This document shows positions 1-8,794 of a stretch of 64,000 nt of DNA, in pieces. How positions within the stretch are numbered: position 1 is the stretch's first letter; the number at the start of each line of letters is the position of its first letter. The notes beneath the pieces were generated by a model, which saw nothing but the letters and a program-made list of their open reading frames with translations, was not told the origin of the DNA and searched no databases. The position numbers were made by a program, and so were the translations under genes. This DNA comes from CAYOXD01 sp964407825 (GTDB taxonomy: Bacteria > Desulfobacterota > Desulfobacteria > Desulfobacterales > JAFDDL01), in assembly GCA_964407825.1 (NCBI GenBank), contig CAYOXD010000001.1, positions 53,072 through 117,071 of the forward strand, given 5' to 3'.

Positions 1-42
1 GCGGGTATGAGCGAAAGCTCCGGCAAGGAGGGACGCGGGCGG

Positions 43-91
43 GAGCCTGTTTAAAAGCCATTTCGACCGGATGTGGCTTTCAAACAGGCTC
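43..91. repeat. Long inverted repeat (hairpin)
   Basis: Arms at 43-52 and 82-91 are perfectly complementary over 10 bp. After one mismatch, 54-60 pairs with 74-80 for 7 more bp, leaving a 13-base loop. No clear T-run follows on either side, so it may be a terminator-like stem, part of a dispersed repeat, or the end of a transcript that starts outside the window. The rest of 1-204 holds no convincing gene. Confidence 0.6.
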
Positions 92-204
92 TCAGCAATG
101 GGAACGTCGCCTCCATCTCCCGTAAGTGCTCGGCCGATCGCCGGCCGAATCGACTCCGAAGCAAACGAGCGTGCGGCCTTTCCTGGGGCCTGCCGGCAAG
201 GCTA

Positions 205-603
205 TTATTTCTTGAAATACACGCCTCGAGTGCGAGCTTCGACGATCCCCTTTTTCGTAAGCTTGTAAAGCGCGTTGCTCAACTGTCTTGCTTCCAAGCC
301 TGTTTTTTCTTTCAACTTGTCAATGCTGGCTCCCTTTCGGCTCTTACTGATCACTTCGAAAACCCGATCCAAAACAGTCGGCGCCTTGGCGGCAGCCTCC
401 GAAATGGCGGCTTTCCGCTTCGCGGGTACGGCAGCCGCCCGTTTTTTCGGCGCGGCCCGTTTTCTTCTGGCGGGTGCCTTTTTCGTCGGTTTGGGGGCAG
501 CCTTTGCATCGCTGTCAGCGGTCATCTGCTCTACCTGCTGGGCAAGCTTGGTCAATGCTTCAGCGATGGCCACTAACTGGGTTGATAATTTCTTCATCTC
601 CAT
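205..603 (-). CDS. Histone-H1-like basic protein with C-terminal winged-helix-like region
   Basis: A 132-aa protein in three parts. The N-terminus (about 1-35) is a short amphipathic helix rich in A, L and Q. The middle (about 40-75) is a Lys/Ala/Pro/Arg-rich tail with KKAPARR- and KKRAA-like repeats, typical of H1-like DNA-binding tails. The C-terminus (about 76-132) is a compact helical region resembling a winged-helix or replication-origin-type fold (DRVFEVISKS, then a basic KKGIVEARTRGVYFKK end). The start at 603 is preferred over an in-frame ATG at 618 because a GGAGGA Shine-Dalgarno lies just upstream of the inner ATG. A sigma-70-like promoter lies at 650-677. The likely role, nucleoid compaction or DNA binding, is inferred from composition; the exact family is not certain. 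Confidence 0.75.
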   Translation of the reverse strand: MEMKKLSTQLVAIAEALTKLAQQVEQMTADSDAKAAPKPTKKAPARRKRAAPKKRAAAVPAKRKAAISEAAAKAPTVLDRVFEVISKSRKGASIDKLKEKTGLEARQLSNALYKLTKKGIVEARTRGVYFKK

Positions 604-649
604 GTTAGATTCCTCCATTGTATTATTTGGTTCACCGGAAATTTCTTTT

Positions 650-677
650 ATTATATATACTCTTTTATCAAAGTCAA
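650..677 (-). promoter_or_regulatory. Sigma-70-like promoter of the H1-like gene
   Basis: On the minus strand TTGACT (672-677) and TATAAT (650-655) are separated by 16 bp in an AT-rich stretch. This is close to the consensus and about 45 bp upstream of the chosen start codon. Confidence 0.65.
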
Positions 678-909
678 CAAAATCTATTGAAGATACAAAA
701 AAAAATTCATTTATCGAAGTGTAATCCTCTTAATGACGAATTCCGGCGATGCCGGATTCTCCCCTCCGAATCCAACGGTTGCTGCAGACAACAGTGAAGA
801 GAAATGGACAGTCTCGCCCTTTTTGGAACGGGAGTTGAAAGGCAGTCTTCCCAGAGGGGAAGCAGTGATCCGCCTTAACCATAGATTGAAGTCATTAAGC
901 CACAAGGGG

Positions 910-1209
910 CTATTGAGGTGAGAGGGGGTGGCCCGCGCCAGCCGATGGTTCGGGGGATTCTTCTGAATCCGGGGGGGCATTCTCAAATGTCATAGCGCGA
1001 GGCCGATCCTTCAGAAGATGATCCAGCCGGTCGTTGACGGTGTTCAATTTTTTTGCAATTTCATCGAGCCGAATGCCGATGGCGACAAGAAGAAAAAACA
1101 GAAGAAGATAGGCGGACCCCGTCTCCCCCCAATCTAGAAAAAATCGCCCGACAAAGAGAATGAGGGCGAAAACGATTACGCTGACAAGATATGGAAGTTT
1201 TTCCCGCAT
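910..1209 (-). CDS. Small two-helix membrane protein
   Basis: A 99-aa protein not assigned to a family. Two hydrophobic segments occupy about residues 5-20 (LVSVIVFALILFVG) and 30-45 (AYLLLFFLLVAIGI). They are followed by a heptad-like stretch (RLDEIAKKLNTVNDRLDHLL) that could form a coiled coil, then an acidic, proline-rich tail. The start at MREKLPY is preferred because the earlier in-frame ATG (1278) would add a basic glycine/arginine-rich stretch with no membrane character. A G-rich tract, a weak ribosome site, precedes it. It is divergent from the decarboxylase gene. Function is unknown. Confidence 0.6.
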   Translation of the reverse strand: MREKLPYLVSVIVFALILFVGRFFLDWGETGSAYLLLFFLLVAIGIRLDEIAKKLNTVNDRLDHLLKDRPRAMTFENAPPDSEESPEPSAGAGHPLSPQ

Positions 1210-1460
1210 GAACTGCCCCCCCGCTCTTTCCGTCCCGCCCCCTCTGCAGCTGCCCCTTCTAACGCTTGATAATTTCATCGGGCATGATATATCTTTGCGG
1301 ATGCTGTTTTGGGAAACGGTCCGACAACCAGTCGGATTTCAACTTTATGCAATTTTAACCCAGAGGCCAGCACCGGGTCGATTATTATGGAGATGTAACA
1401 TAATAATAACAGGGTTGCAATGGATCCCCCCAGCCTCCCGGCCCCAGACAAAGGTGAACA

Positions 1461-3104
1461 ATGAATAATAGTAGACCACCGGCTTCCGGCCCCTCAAAAC
1501 GCCTCATTGCCAACTGGGAAACGCTGCAACGCACTTTTCTGCGGCCGGAAAACGAAGAGGCCAAGAACACCCTCATCAAATACATGGCGCAGATTCTGTT
1601 CGGCCTCCATGACTTCCTTATACAACATGTTGGTATTACTGAAGAAAAATCCATATTGGAGTTATCCCGTCAGTACTCCGAAACCATTCTACCGAAAACA
1701 CCTGAAAAGAAATTGGCAGAAGTCATTACCGAACTGGTAACGGACATCGCCCCCCATGCGGTCAATGTGGCCTCCCCCTATTTCATCGGCCACATGACGG
1801 CGGCCATCCCTTTCTTCATGGTGCATCTGAAAACGATCACAGCTGCCCTGAACCAGAATGTCGTCAAGCTGGAGACTTCCAAGGTCGTCTCCATCATGGA
1901 AAAGCAAGTGCTGGCAAAAATTCACCGGCTGATCTTCAACCGGGAGGATACCTTCTACAGAAAGCATGTGCAAAACACGGAATCAGCCCTGGGCTGTTTC
2001 ACGGAAAACGGCACCATCGCCAACCTCACTGCCCTGTGGGTGGCCCGCAATCGGGCGTTCGCCTCCATATCCGATTTCGAGGGCATCGAAAAAGAAGGCC
2101 TCGCTGCCGCCTACCGGGCCTACGGCGTGGAGCGCTGCGTTTTTCTGGTTTCCCGGCTGGGGCATTATTCTCTCCGCAAGGCCGGCGGACTGCTTGGTAT
2201 TGGTAATCAGAACGTGATCGCCATTGACGTGGACGCCCATCACCGCATTGATATGAATCTGCTTCGCAGAACCGTCCATCAGTTGGAAGCAGAGGGCAAA
2301 ACCCGCATCCTGGCCATCATCGGCATTGCCGGAGCGACGGAAACCGGCACCATCGACCCCCTGGGAGAAATGAGCCGCCTGTGCCGGGATCACGGAATTC
2401 ATTTCCATATCGACGCTGCCTGGGGAGGCCCCACGCTGGTATCGGATCGATATCGCCACCTTCTGAAGGGAATCGAGAGGGCGGACTCCGTGACCATCGA
2501 TGGACACAAGCAATTCTACATGCCCATGAGCTGCGGCATGGTCTACTTCAAGGACCCCCATGCCCTCGACGCCGTGGCCTATCATGCCCGCTATATAAAC
2601 CGCCCGGGCTCCGTCGACCTGGGCATCAAGTCGCTCTCGGGCTCCAGGGAGGCGAATTCCCTGATCCTCGACAGCGCGCTCAAAATCATGGGCACCAACG
2701 GCTATGCCCTGCTCATCGACAACGGGATTCGAACGGCCCGGGAATTCGCCGATGAAATCGAGCAGCGGGCCGACTTCGAGCTGACAACCCCCCCCACCCT
2801 GAACATTCTGACCTATCGGCTATTTCCTGTCGCCCTGAAGCAATCATTGCCCGGCCTGGACCTGGACGGCAAAAAGCGTCTGTACGACCGGCTAAACCAT
2901 ATCAACCGAGCCGTTCAGCGCCGGCAGCGCGAGGCAGGCCGCAGTTTCGTCTCCAGGACATCCCTCAAAGGAACCGACGAGTGGCCCGAGGAACGAATCG
3001 TTCTAAGGGCAGTGATCATGAACCCCATGACAACGATCCGAATATTGCGTGAAATTCTGGATGAGCAGGAGGCCCTCTGCTCCCAGATCGTGGCGGGCCG
3101 GTAA
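1461..3104 (+). CDS. panP: PLP-dependent aspartate 1-decarboxylase-like (PanP family)
   Basis: A 547-aa group II PLP-dependent decarboxylase. The motif DGHKQFYMP carries the Schiff-base lysine (about residue 350). An upstream HIDAAWGG motif holds the PLP-binding aspartate. ASPYFIGHMT near residue 107 is the usual substrate-side motif of the glutamate/aspartate decarboxylase superfamily. Length and overall pattern fit the PanP branch, which makes beta-alanine from aspartate for pantothenate and CoA synthesis where PanD is missing; glutamate or another amino acid cannot be excluded from sequence alone. It is a single-gene unit closed by the strong terminator at 3121-3151. The start follows a weak AAAGGTG ribosome site. 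Confidence 0.75.
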   Translation: MNNSRPPASGPSKRLIANWETLQRTFLRPENEEAKNTLIKYMAQILFGLHDFLIQHVGITEEKSILELSRQYSETILPKTPEKKLAEVITELVTDIAPHAVNVASPYFIGHMTAAIPFFMVHLKTITAALNQNVVKLETSKVVSIMEKQVLAKIHRLIFNREDTFYRKHVQNTESALGCFTENGTIANLTALWVARNRAFASISDFEGIEKEGLAAAYRAYGVERCVFLVSRLGHYSLRKAGGLLGIGNQNVIAIDVDAHHRIDMNLLRRTVHQLEAEGKTRILAIIGIAGATETGTIDPLGEMSRLCRDHGIHFHIDAAWGGPTLVSDRYRHLLKGIERADSVTIDGHKQFYMPMSCGMVYFKDPHALDAVAYHARYINRPGSVDLGIKSLSGSREANSLILDSALKIMGTNGYALLIDNGIRTAREFADEIEQRADFELTTPPTLNILTYRLFPVALKQSLPGLDLDGKKRLYDRLNHINRAVQRRQREAGRSFVSRTSLKGTDEWPEERIVLRAVIMNPMTTIRILREILDEQEALCSQIVAGR

Positions 3105-3120
3105 ACAAGAAGAAAATACA

Positions 3121-3151
3121 AAGCCCGCCGGCATGGCCGGCGGGCTTTTTT
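3121..3151. terminator. Rho-independent terminator, probably bidirectional
   Basis: A perfect 12-bp stem (3121-3132 with 3136-3147) with a 3-base loop is followed by a run of T on the plus strand. The minus-strand side is also T-rich, so it can end both panP and the opposing tRNA transcript. Confidence 0.9.
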
Positions 3152-3154
3152 CTC

Positions 3155-3231
3155 TGGTGGCGATGCAGGGATTTGAACCCCGGACACTGCGGATATGAGC
3201 CGCATGCTCTGACCGACTGAGCTACATCGCC
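3155..3231 (-). tRNA. tRNA-Met (anticodon CAT), CCA encoded
   Basis: The 77-nt cloverleaf is complete. The 7-bp acceptor stem is GGCGATG/CATCGCC, the D-arm reads GCTC...GAGC, the anticodon stem TGCGG/CCGCA holds loop CTCATAT (anticodon CAT), the T-arm is CGGGG-TTCAAAT-CCCTG with one G-U pair, and CCA is encoded. The anticodon stem lacks the three G-C pairs of an initiator. A lysidine-modified tRNA-Ile2 also has CAT, but the anticodon arm matches elongator Met better. Confidence 0.93.
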
Positions 3232-3268
3232 TTTTCGAATGCAACCCGCTTTTTCACGGGGAGGCAGT

Positions 3269-3297
3269 TGTCTACCAGCTCCCACGCGGCAAGTCAA
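3269..3297 (-). promoter_or_regulatory. Probable tRNA promoter
   Basis: On the minus strand TTGACT (3292-3297) and TAGACA (3269-3274) are separated by 17 bp. Transcription would start about 30 bases before the mature tRNA 5' end. Confidence 0.5.
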
Positions 3298-3337
3298 GCC
3301 CAATCGGGTTGCGCCGGGAATTTTCGGCCCAGGACGC

Positions 3338-5194
3338 CTATGGATGCGCGCCAGTGGCGCCGGCAGTCTGGGAGCCGGTCGCTTCCACCGTATATTCCTC
3401 GAGGTTTTCCGGCAAGTTTGAAAAAACAATCATAAAGGGCCGCTCCTGTCCGGGTTTGATACCCACATCGGCCTTGTTATCGCCCTCTTTGTTTTCAAGC
3501 CGGCTCCTGATCGTTTTCAGGGGCAGTTTGGAAATCTCGAGGGGGCTGAGCATGTTTCCGCAATACACCGCTTGCGTGCTCACCAGCCGCTTTCCCTGGG
3601 CATAGAGCTTGCCGGTTATCTGTATGAAGCTCCTGGCATCCGGGTACTCATTGCGCGCCTTGCCGGAAATAACAAAAAGACGGCCAGCATCCTTGTTATC
3701 AACGAAACGGGCATCGATATCCATGGCCTTGATCTTGCTGTATCCCGGGTCCGGCCCCTGGGATTTTTGGGCTCCGGACCAAAAGGAATTATGAAAACTC
3801 CCCTGATACATATACAGGAAGCCGCCCCCAAGACCGCCGATGGCAAGGATCAGGATCAGCGCCACGACCCAGACCGTACTCGAACGCTCCTCTCCGGCTT
3901 TCAGGATTTCGGGTTCGGGCCCCCCACTGGAAACCACCGCGCCCTCCTCCTCGGGCTCCAGATCTTCTGTAACATCGACTCCAGGTGCGGCGCCTCCGCT
4001 GTCCATGGCAGCGGCCGCCTCCGTCGTCGTTTCCCCTTCTGCCGCTGATTGATCGGTGGGTTCGTCAAGGAATTGCAGATCCAGGTCCTCCGATGCGGAA
4101 ACTTCCTCCACCGCCTCGGAGGCGCCATCGTCCTCCTCCGCATCAAGGGAGATCTTGAAGTCATCCTCGTCTTCCCCTTCGCCGGCAGAAGCGTCCGGCT
4201 CCTCCGCTTCAAATTCCAGGGACAACTCTTCGGATGCCTCTTCAGGGGCGGGTGCCGGTGAGGACGCTTCCGCCTGTGCCGAGTCGGCAGATTCGCCGCC
4301 ATCCTCTTTTTCCATCATCTCTTCCAGGCCGGAAAAATCCAACTCTTCGGTTGTATCGGACGGCGTCGCCTCTGTTTCCGAACCCTGCTCCGCTTCGGCA
4401 CCTTCCAATTCGAGTTTCAATTCCTCTTCCTGAGACGCTGCCGGAGAATCGGAATCCTCCGAGGATTCGGTTTCCATCATCTCCTCAAGGCCGGAAAGAT
4501 CAAGATCTTCAGTGGCGGCAGGGGAAGACGCCGTCGTCTCAGGCGTCGCCGGCGCTTCCAGCTCCGACGCCGCGGGCTCTGTTCCGGGGGACGACTTCAT
4601 CAAGTCGTCCAAATCGGACAGATCGATATCATCTGAATCATCTGAAGCTGCCGGAGCTTCCGCCTCGGTTTCCTTCATGTCCTGCTCAAGCATCTTCTCG
4701 ATATCCGAGAGGTCGAAATCCCCTCCAGCCTCCTTGGCTTCCACCTCCTCGTCCAGATCGAAAATCAGATCCTCTGGTTCCGGCCCCTCCTCTTCCACTT
4801 CTGGGCCAGCGCCCGGGTCGGTTTCAAGCATCTTCTCGATTTCCGAAATATCCAGCACGCCCATACTGGTATCCGGCCCACTTGAAGTCTCATCGGGCTT
4901 GGAAGGAGGTCTTTTTTCCTCCTTGGAATCACCGGCTTGCACCTCACCCGGGCTGCTGTCGAGCATCTTCTCGATCTCGGACAGATCCAGTCCCTGGTCC
5001 TTTGCCGACCCGGCGGGAGGTGTCCCCCCCACGCCATCGGTGGGTTGCGCGGAGACCGGGGCCTCGGGTGGCGTTTCCGGGTATACCACGAAGATGGTTC
5101 GGCACTTGGAACAGCGGACTTTCGATCCCTTCGGCTTGACGAGACTGTCCTTTAGATTGAAACGGGCGTTGCAATTTTGACAGGTGACAATCAT
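3338..5194 (-). CDS. MJ0042-type zinc-ribbon membrane protein with repeated acidic motifs and DUF3426-like C-terminus
   Basis: A 618-aa protein. Residues 1-40 form a zinc ribbon with CQNC and CSKC knuckles (MJ0042/zf-ribbon type). Residues about 45-435 are low-complexity and strongly acidic. Embedded in them are six copies of a motif of the form D-[LIF]-S-x-[IL]-[DE]-x-[LM]-[LM], such as LDLSEIEKML and FDLSDIEKML. One transmembrane helix lies near 445-467 (WVVALILILAIGGLGGGFLY). The last 150 residues resemble the extracytoplasmic DUF3426 domain. The start overlaps the stop of hpt by 4 bp (ATGA), so the two are translationally coupled. Function is unknown; the repeats look like docking sites for a cytoplasmic partner. 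Confidence 0.8.
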   Translation of the reverse strand: MIVTCQNCNARFNLKDSLVKPKGSKVRCSKCRTIFVVYPETPPEAPVSAQPTDGVGGTPPAGSAKDQGLDLSEIEKMLDSSPGEVQAGDSKEEKRPPSKPDETSSGPDTSMGVLDISEIEKMLETDPGAGPEVEEEGPEPEDLIFDLDEEVEAKEAGGDFDLSDIEKMLEQDMKETEAEAPAASDDSDDIDLSDLDDLMKSSPGTEPAASELEAPATPETTASSPAATEDLDLSGLEEMMETESSEDSDSPAASQEEELKLELEGAEAEQGSETEATPSDTTEELDFSGLEEMMEKEDGGESADSAQAEASSPAPAPEEASEELSLEFEAEEPDASAGEGEDEDDFKISLDAEEDDGASEAVEEVSASEDLDLQFLDEPTDQSAAEGETTTEAAAAMDSGGAAPGVDVTEDLEPEEEGAVVSSGGPEPEILKAGEERSSTVWVVALILILAIGGLGGGFLYMYQGSFHNSFWSGAQKSQGPDPGYSKIKAMDIDARFVDNKDAGRLFVISGKARNEYPDARSFIQITGKLYAQGKRLVSTQAVYCGNMLSPLEISKLPLKTIRSRLENKEGDNKADVGIKPGQERPFMIVFSNLPENLEEYTVEATGSQTAGATGAHP

Positions 5195-5730
5195 GGCTTA
5201 TCCTCGTTGGGGGTTAACTTTACCTCGAAAATTCCCGGCAGCTGTCGATATTTTTCCGCATAATCCAGCCCGTAGCCCACCAGAAATCCGCTTTCCACAG
5301 GGTAACCGGCATAATCGATCGAAACGGATGTCTCTCGCCGCTCACGCTTATCGATAAAGGCGCAAGTCCTGACGCTCCGAGGCCCCAAAGCTTTGAGACA
5401 ATCGCCCAGGGAAACCAGGGTCTGCCCCGTATCGATAATATCTTCCACTACCAGAACATCTTTTCCCCTGATATCGATTCCCGGCGGTTTCGTCAACATC
5501 ACCCGCCCCGATGAACATGATCCATCGGCATAGCTCGAGGCGCCCATAAAATCGATCTCAACCGGAATGCGCAGATGACGGACGAGATCCGATAAAAAAA
5601 TAAACGCGCCCTTCAAAATACCGATCACCACCAGGGACCTGCCCCGGTAATCAGCGGAAATCCTGTCAGCCAGGCGGGTGACAATGCCTTCAATATCCTC
5701 TGGCGAAAGAATCGGTGTCAAATTATCCAT
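5191..5730 (-). CDS. hpt: Hypoxanthine phosphoribosyltransferase
   Basis: A 179-aa purine-salvage enzyme that converts hypoxanthine or guanine plus PRPP to IMP or GMP. The PRPP loop VLVVEDIIDTGQTL is intact. VIGILKGAFIFLSDL near the N-terminus and the VESGFLVGYGLDYAEKYRQLP block near the C-terminus are characteristic of bacterial HPRT. The start at MDNLTPIL gives the normal family length; an in-frame start at 5793 would add 21 atypical residues. No strong ribosome site is seen before either. It sits between the DnaJ-like gene and the zinc-ribbon gene on the same strand. Confidence 0.93.
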   Translation of the reverse strand: MDNLTPILSPEDIEGIVTRLADRISADYRGRSLVVIGILKGAFIFLSDLVRHLRIPVEIDFMGASSYADGSCSSGRVMLTKPPGIDIRGKDVLVVEDIIDTGQTLVSLGDCLKALGPRSVRTCAFIDKRERRETSVSIDYAGYPVESGFLVGYGLDYAEKYRQLPGIFEVKLTPNEDKP

Positions 5731-5806
5731 GTCATGGCCATACGTCGATGAAAGGTCCGGATACAGGCTACCTGCCCCTGCCGCTCTTGTCAATTAATTT
5801 CAATTA

Positions 5807-6727
5807 TTACAAGCCACTTTCCGCAAGCTTTGCCACCAGCTCCCGCTGCTCGGGGCTCAGTCTCTTAGGCAGGGTTACCTGAATCTGGACAAAGAGGTCA
5901 CCGCTTCCGCCCCCCCTCATTTTGGGCAACCCGTGACCTGCCAATCGCATCTTGGTCTTGTGGTTGGTGCCTGCGGGGATCTTAAGGCTCAACTCCTTGC
6001 CCTCCAGCGTGGGGATGGACACGCTCGTCCCCAACATGGCCTCGGTCAACCGTATCTTCCGGATGACGGTCAGATCACAGCCCTCCACCAAATACAGCGG
6101 ATCCTTCAGCACGCTGGCCTTGATATAAAGATCCCCCGGTGGCCCACCGTATGGGCTCGGATTTCCCTTGCCGGCCAACCTGAGTTTCTTACCATGAATC
6201 ATGCCCCGGGGGATGGTAACGGAAACCTTATCTACCCGATCCCCCTTCTGAATGGAGATGGTCTTCTGGGTACCGGTGGCCACTTCCCGCAGCAGAAGCG
6301 GCAGCTCGTAGACCACATCGGCGCCCTTCATCTGGGCCTGAGCCCTAGACCCGGCGCCAAGGGGCTCACCCTGACCGAATCCCTGAAAAAAAGAAAAATG
6401 GGGACTGCCCCTTACCCCGGACCGGCTTCCGCCGAAACCAAATTCTCGGAAAATATCGGAAAAGTCAAATCCGCGGAAAATATCTTCCTGGGAAAAACGC
6501 TGTCGAAAACCGCTGGCACCGAACTGATCGTACTGCTGACGCTTTTCCTTGTCGCTCAAAACGGCATAGGCCTCGCTGATCTGCTTGAACTTCTCTTCAG
6601 CGGATTTGTCTCCCTTGTTCTGGTCCGGATGGTGCTTCATGGCCAGCTTCCGGTAGGCCTTTTTAATCTCATCGCTCGAGGCGTCCTTCTTCACCCCGAG
6701 CAATTTGTAATAATCCATCCCGGCCAT
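5807..6727 (-). CDS. DnaJ/CbpA-type co-chaperone without zinc finger
   Basis: A 306-aa Hsp40. The J-domain spans residues 4-70 with the HPD tripeptide (MKHHPDQNKG) that stimulates DnaK. A Gly/Phe-rich linker follows (about 75-130; GFDFSDIFREFGFGG). Two DnaJ C-terminal beta domains occupy about 135-300. The CxxCxGxG zinc-binding repeats of classical DnaJ are absent, so this is a type II CbpA/DjlA-class protein. An AGGAGGA ribosome site precedes the start. It lies downstream of mnmG and upstream of hpt on the same strand. Confidence 0.9.
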   Translation of the reverse strand: MAGMDYYKLLGVKKDASSDEIKKAYRKLAMKHHPDQNKGDKSAEEKFKQISEAYAVLSDKEKRQQYDQFGASGFRQRFSQEDIFRGFDFSDIFREFGFGGSRSGVRGSPHFSFFQGFGQGEPLGAGSRAQAQMKGADVVYELPLLLREVATGTQKTISIQKGDRVDKVSVTIPRGMIHGKKLRLAGKGNPSPYGGPPGDLYIKASVLKDPLYLVEGCDLTVIRKIRLTEAMLGTSVSIPTLEGKELSLKIPAGTNHKTKMRLAGHGLPKMRGGGSGDLFVQIQVTLPKRLSPEQRELVAKLAESGL

Positions 6728-6815
6728 ATGTCAGAGATTCCTCCTGGTTTCGAAAAAGGATTTAACTGCATAATATTAATATTTATTCCAAAGATAATGA
6801 AACTTTCTGAGACTG

Positions 6816-8717
6816 TCAAGCCACCGACCGGCTTCCACCGGAAGCCCCCTCACGCCGTTTCTGTACCTTCAAGGCGATCATGAGAACGGACAGGGCCGCC
6901 GGCGTCATTCCCTCCATGCGTGAGGCCTGCCCCAGGGAAACTGGCCTAAGGACTGACAGCTTCTCCTTAAGCTCATTGGAAAGGCCATGGACCTCCCGGA
7001 AATCGAAGGTATCCCCGATTCTGATCCGTTCCAGATCCCGGTATTTTTCGATCTCTTTGAGCTGTCGACGAATGTACCCCTCATACTTGATCTCGATCTC
7101 CACCTGCCGGGCAATCTTCCCGTCGACAGGCCAAGGACTCGCAGCCAGGGCCTGGACCACGTCGTAGTGGATCTCGGCGCGCTTCAGGAGCTGATCCAGG
7201 CTGACAGCACCCGTGAGGCCAGGGGTGTTCCGGGCAGATAGACAGGCGTCAACCGTGGCGCCGGGCTTTATCACCACCTCACGCACCCGCTGGATTTCCT
7301 TGGCAATGAGCTCTTTCCGATGTCTCACCTCCCGGATCGTCTCCTCCCCGATGAGCCCCAGCCCATGACCGACTTCCATAAGTCGTAGATCGGCATTATC
7401 CTCCCGAAGCATGAGGCGATATTCTGCCCTGGAGGTAAACATCCGGTAGGGCTCCCGGGTGCCTCGGGTGACAAGGTCATCGATCATCACCCCCATATAG
7501 GCCTCGGATCGATTGAGAACAAGGGGGGAGCGGCCCTGAACACGGCAGGCGGCATTGATTCCGGCCCAGAGTCCCTGGGCCGCGGCCTCCTCGTACCCGG
7601 ATGTTCCATTGATCTGGCCAGCCAGGTAGAGACCTGCCACCTTCCGGGTTTCCAGGGTCTGTCTGAGCTGGAGGGGATTGATATAGTCGTATTCGATGGC
7701 ATAGGCCGGCCTTACGATCTCGGCGGCCTCGAGGCCGCGAACCGAATGGACCACCTCCAGCTGAATCTCGACGGGGAGGCTGTTGCCAAGGCCGCTGGCG
7801 TAAATTTCCTCTGTATCAATTCCCTCGGGCTCGAGGATGATCTGGTGACGGTCCTTATCCGCAAACCGGACAACCTTGTCCTCGAAGGAGGGACAGTATC
7901 GAGCGGGGGTTCCCTTGATCGTGCCACCATAGAGCGCTGAGTATTTCAAATTTCGCCTCACCAAGGCATGCACCGAGGGATCCGTATACCCGATAAAACT
8001 GGGCAGCTGGGGCATGGTGATCTTTTCCGTGAAATGGGAAAAGGGAATCGGCGAGGGATCGGATGGCTGGACCTCGAAGACATTGAAATCGATGCTTCGG
8101 CGGCTGAGCCGGGGAGGGGTGCCGGTTTTCATCCGGCCCAAGGAAAAGCCGAGCCCCCGGAGACACTCGGCGAGTCCGTAGGCCGCAAATTCGCCAGCCC
8201 GGCCCGCCTTGACGGTACGGAGGCCGATGTGGATCAATCCGCTGAGGAAGGTGCCCGTGGCCAGCACCACCGCCCTGGCCGGATACTGGTATCCGAACTG
8301 ATCCTCCACCCCGGCAACGGCGCCGTTTTCCACCACGAGCCGCTCCACGAGGGCCTGTTTCAGATCCAGACCGGCTTGCCGCTCCAAAACCGCCTTCATG
8401 GCCATATGGTACCGTTTCTTGTCGTTCTGGGTGCGCGACGAGTGCACCGCCGGGCCCTTCCGGGTGTTTAGGGTCCGGTATTGAATGGCCGTCTGGTCGG
8501 TGATCCGGGCCATCTCGCCGCCCAGGGCGTCGATTTCCTTGACGAGCTGCCCCTTTGCCATGCCGCCGATGGAGGGGCTGCATGGCATGGCGGCCACCTT
8601 GTCCAGATCGATGGCCAGCAACAAAACGGCGCACCCCATCCGAGCCGCCGCAAGGGCCGCCTCGCTGCCGGCGTGGCCCGCCCCAACGACGATGATATCG
8701 TAAAGTCTGTGACCCAT
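6816..8717 (-). CDS. mnmG: tRNA uridine-5-carboxymethylaminomethyl modification enzyme MnmG (GidA)
   Basis: A 633-aa FAD protein that works with MnmE to modify U34 of tRNAs. The N-terminal dinucleotide fold IIVVGAGHAGSEAA, the block PCSPSIGGMAKGQLVKEIDALGGEM and MKTGTPPRL are diagnostic. The C-terminal YEGYIRRQ motif is also present. The start MGHRLYD is chosen because AAGGAA lies 7 bases upstream; a longer in-frame start at 8771 adds 18 unrelated residues. It is divergent from the radical SAM gene at 8795. Confidence 0.97.
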   Translation of the reverse strand: MGHRLYDIIVVGAGHAGSEAALAAARMGCAVLLLAIDLDKVAAMPCSPSIGGMAKGQLVKEIDALGGEMARITDQTAIQYRTLNTRKGPAVHSSRTQNDKKRYHMAMKAVLERQAGLDLKQALVERLVVENGAVAGVEDQFGYQYPARAVVLATGTFLSGLIHIGLRTVKAGRAGEFAAYGLAECLRGLGFSLGRMKTGTPPRLSRRSIDFNVFEVQPSDPSPIPFSHFTEKITMPQLPSFIGYTDPSVHALVRRNLKYSALYGGTIKGTPARYCPSFEDKVVRFADKDRHQIILEPEGIDTEEIYASGLGNSLPVEIQLEVVHSVRGLEAAEIVRPAYAIEYDYINPLQLRQTLETRKVAGLYLAGQINGTSGYEEAAAQGLWAGINAACRVQGRSPLVLNRSEAYMGVMIDDLVTRGTREPYRMFTSRAEYRLMLREDNADLRLMEVGHGLGLIGEETIREVRHRKELIAKEIQRVREVVIKPGATVDACLSARNTPGLTGAVSLDQLLKRAEIHYDVVQALAASPWPVDGKIARQVEIEIKYEGYIRRQLKEIEKYRDLERIRIGDTFDFREVHGLSNELKEKLSVLRPVSLGQASRMEGMTPAALSVLMIALKVQKRREGASGGSRSVA

Positions 8718-8794
8718 GGTGCTATTCCTTTTTTCATGGCAAGCTATATAATCGTTTGCCAACCAGGTCAACTTGAGGAGGGGAGAAGAAAGCG

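Noticed and set aside
3155..3231. tRNA-Ile2 (lysidine, CAT anticodon)
   Set aside because: The anticodon arm and variable loop fit elongator tRNA-Met better; a dedicated identity check would settle it.
4234..5139. 301-codon plus-strand frame
   Set aside because: It is antisense to the zinc-ribbon protein; the arginine/proline-rich product is a by-product of the acidic repeats on the other strand.
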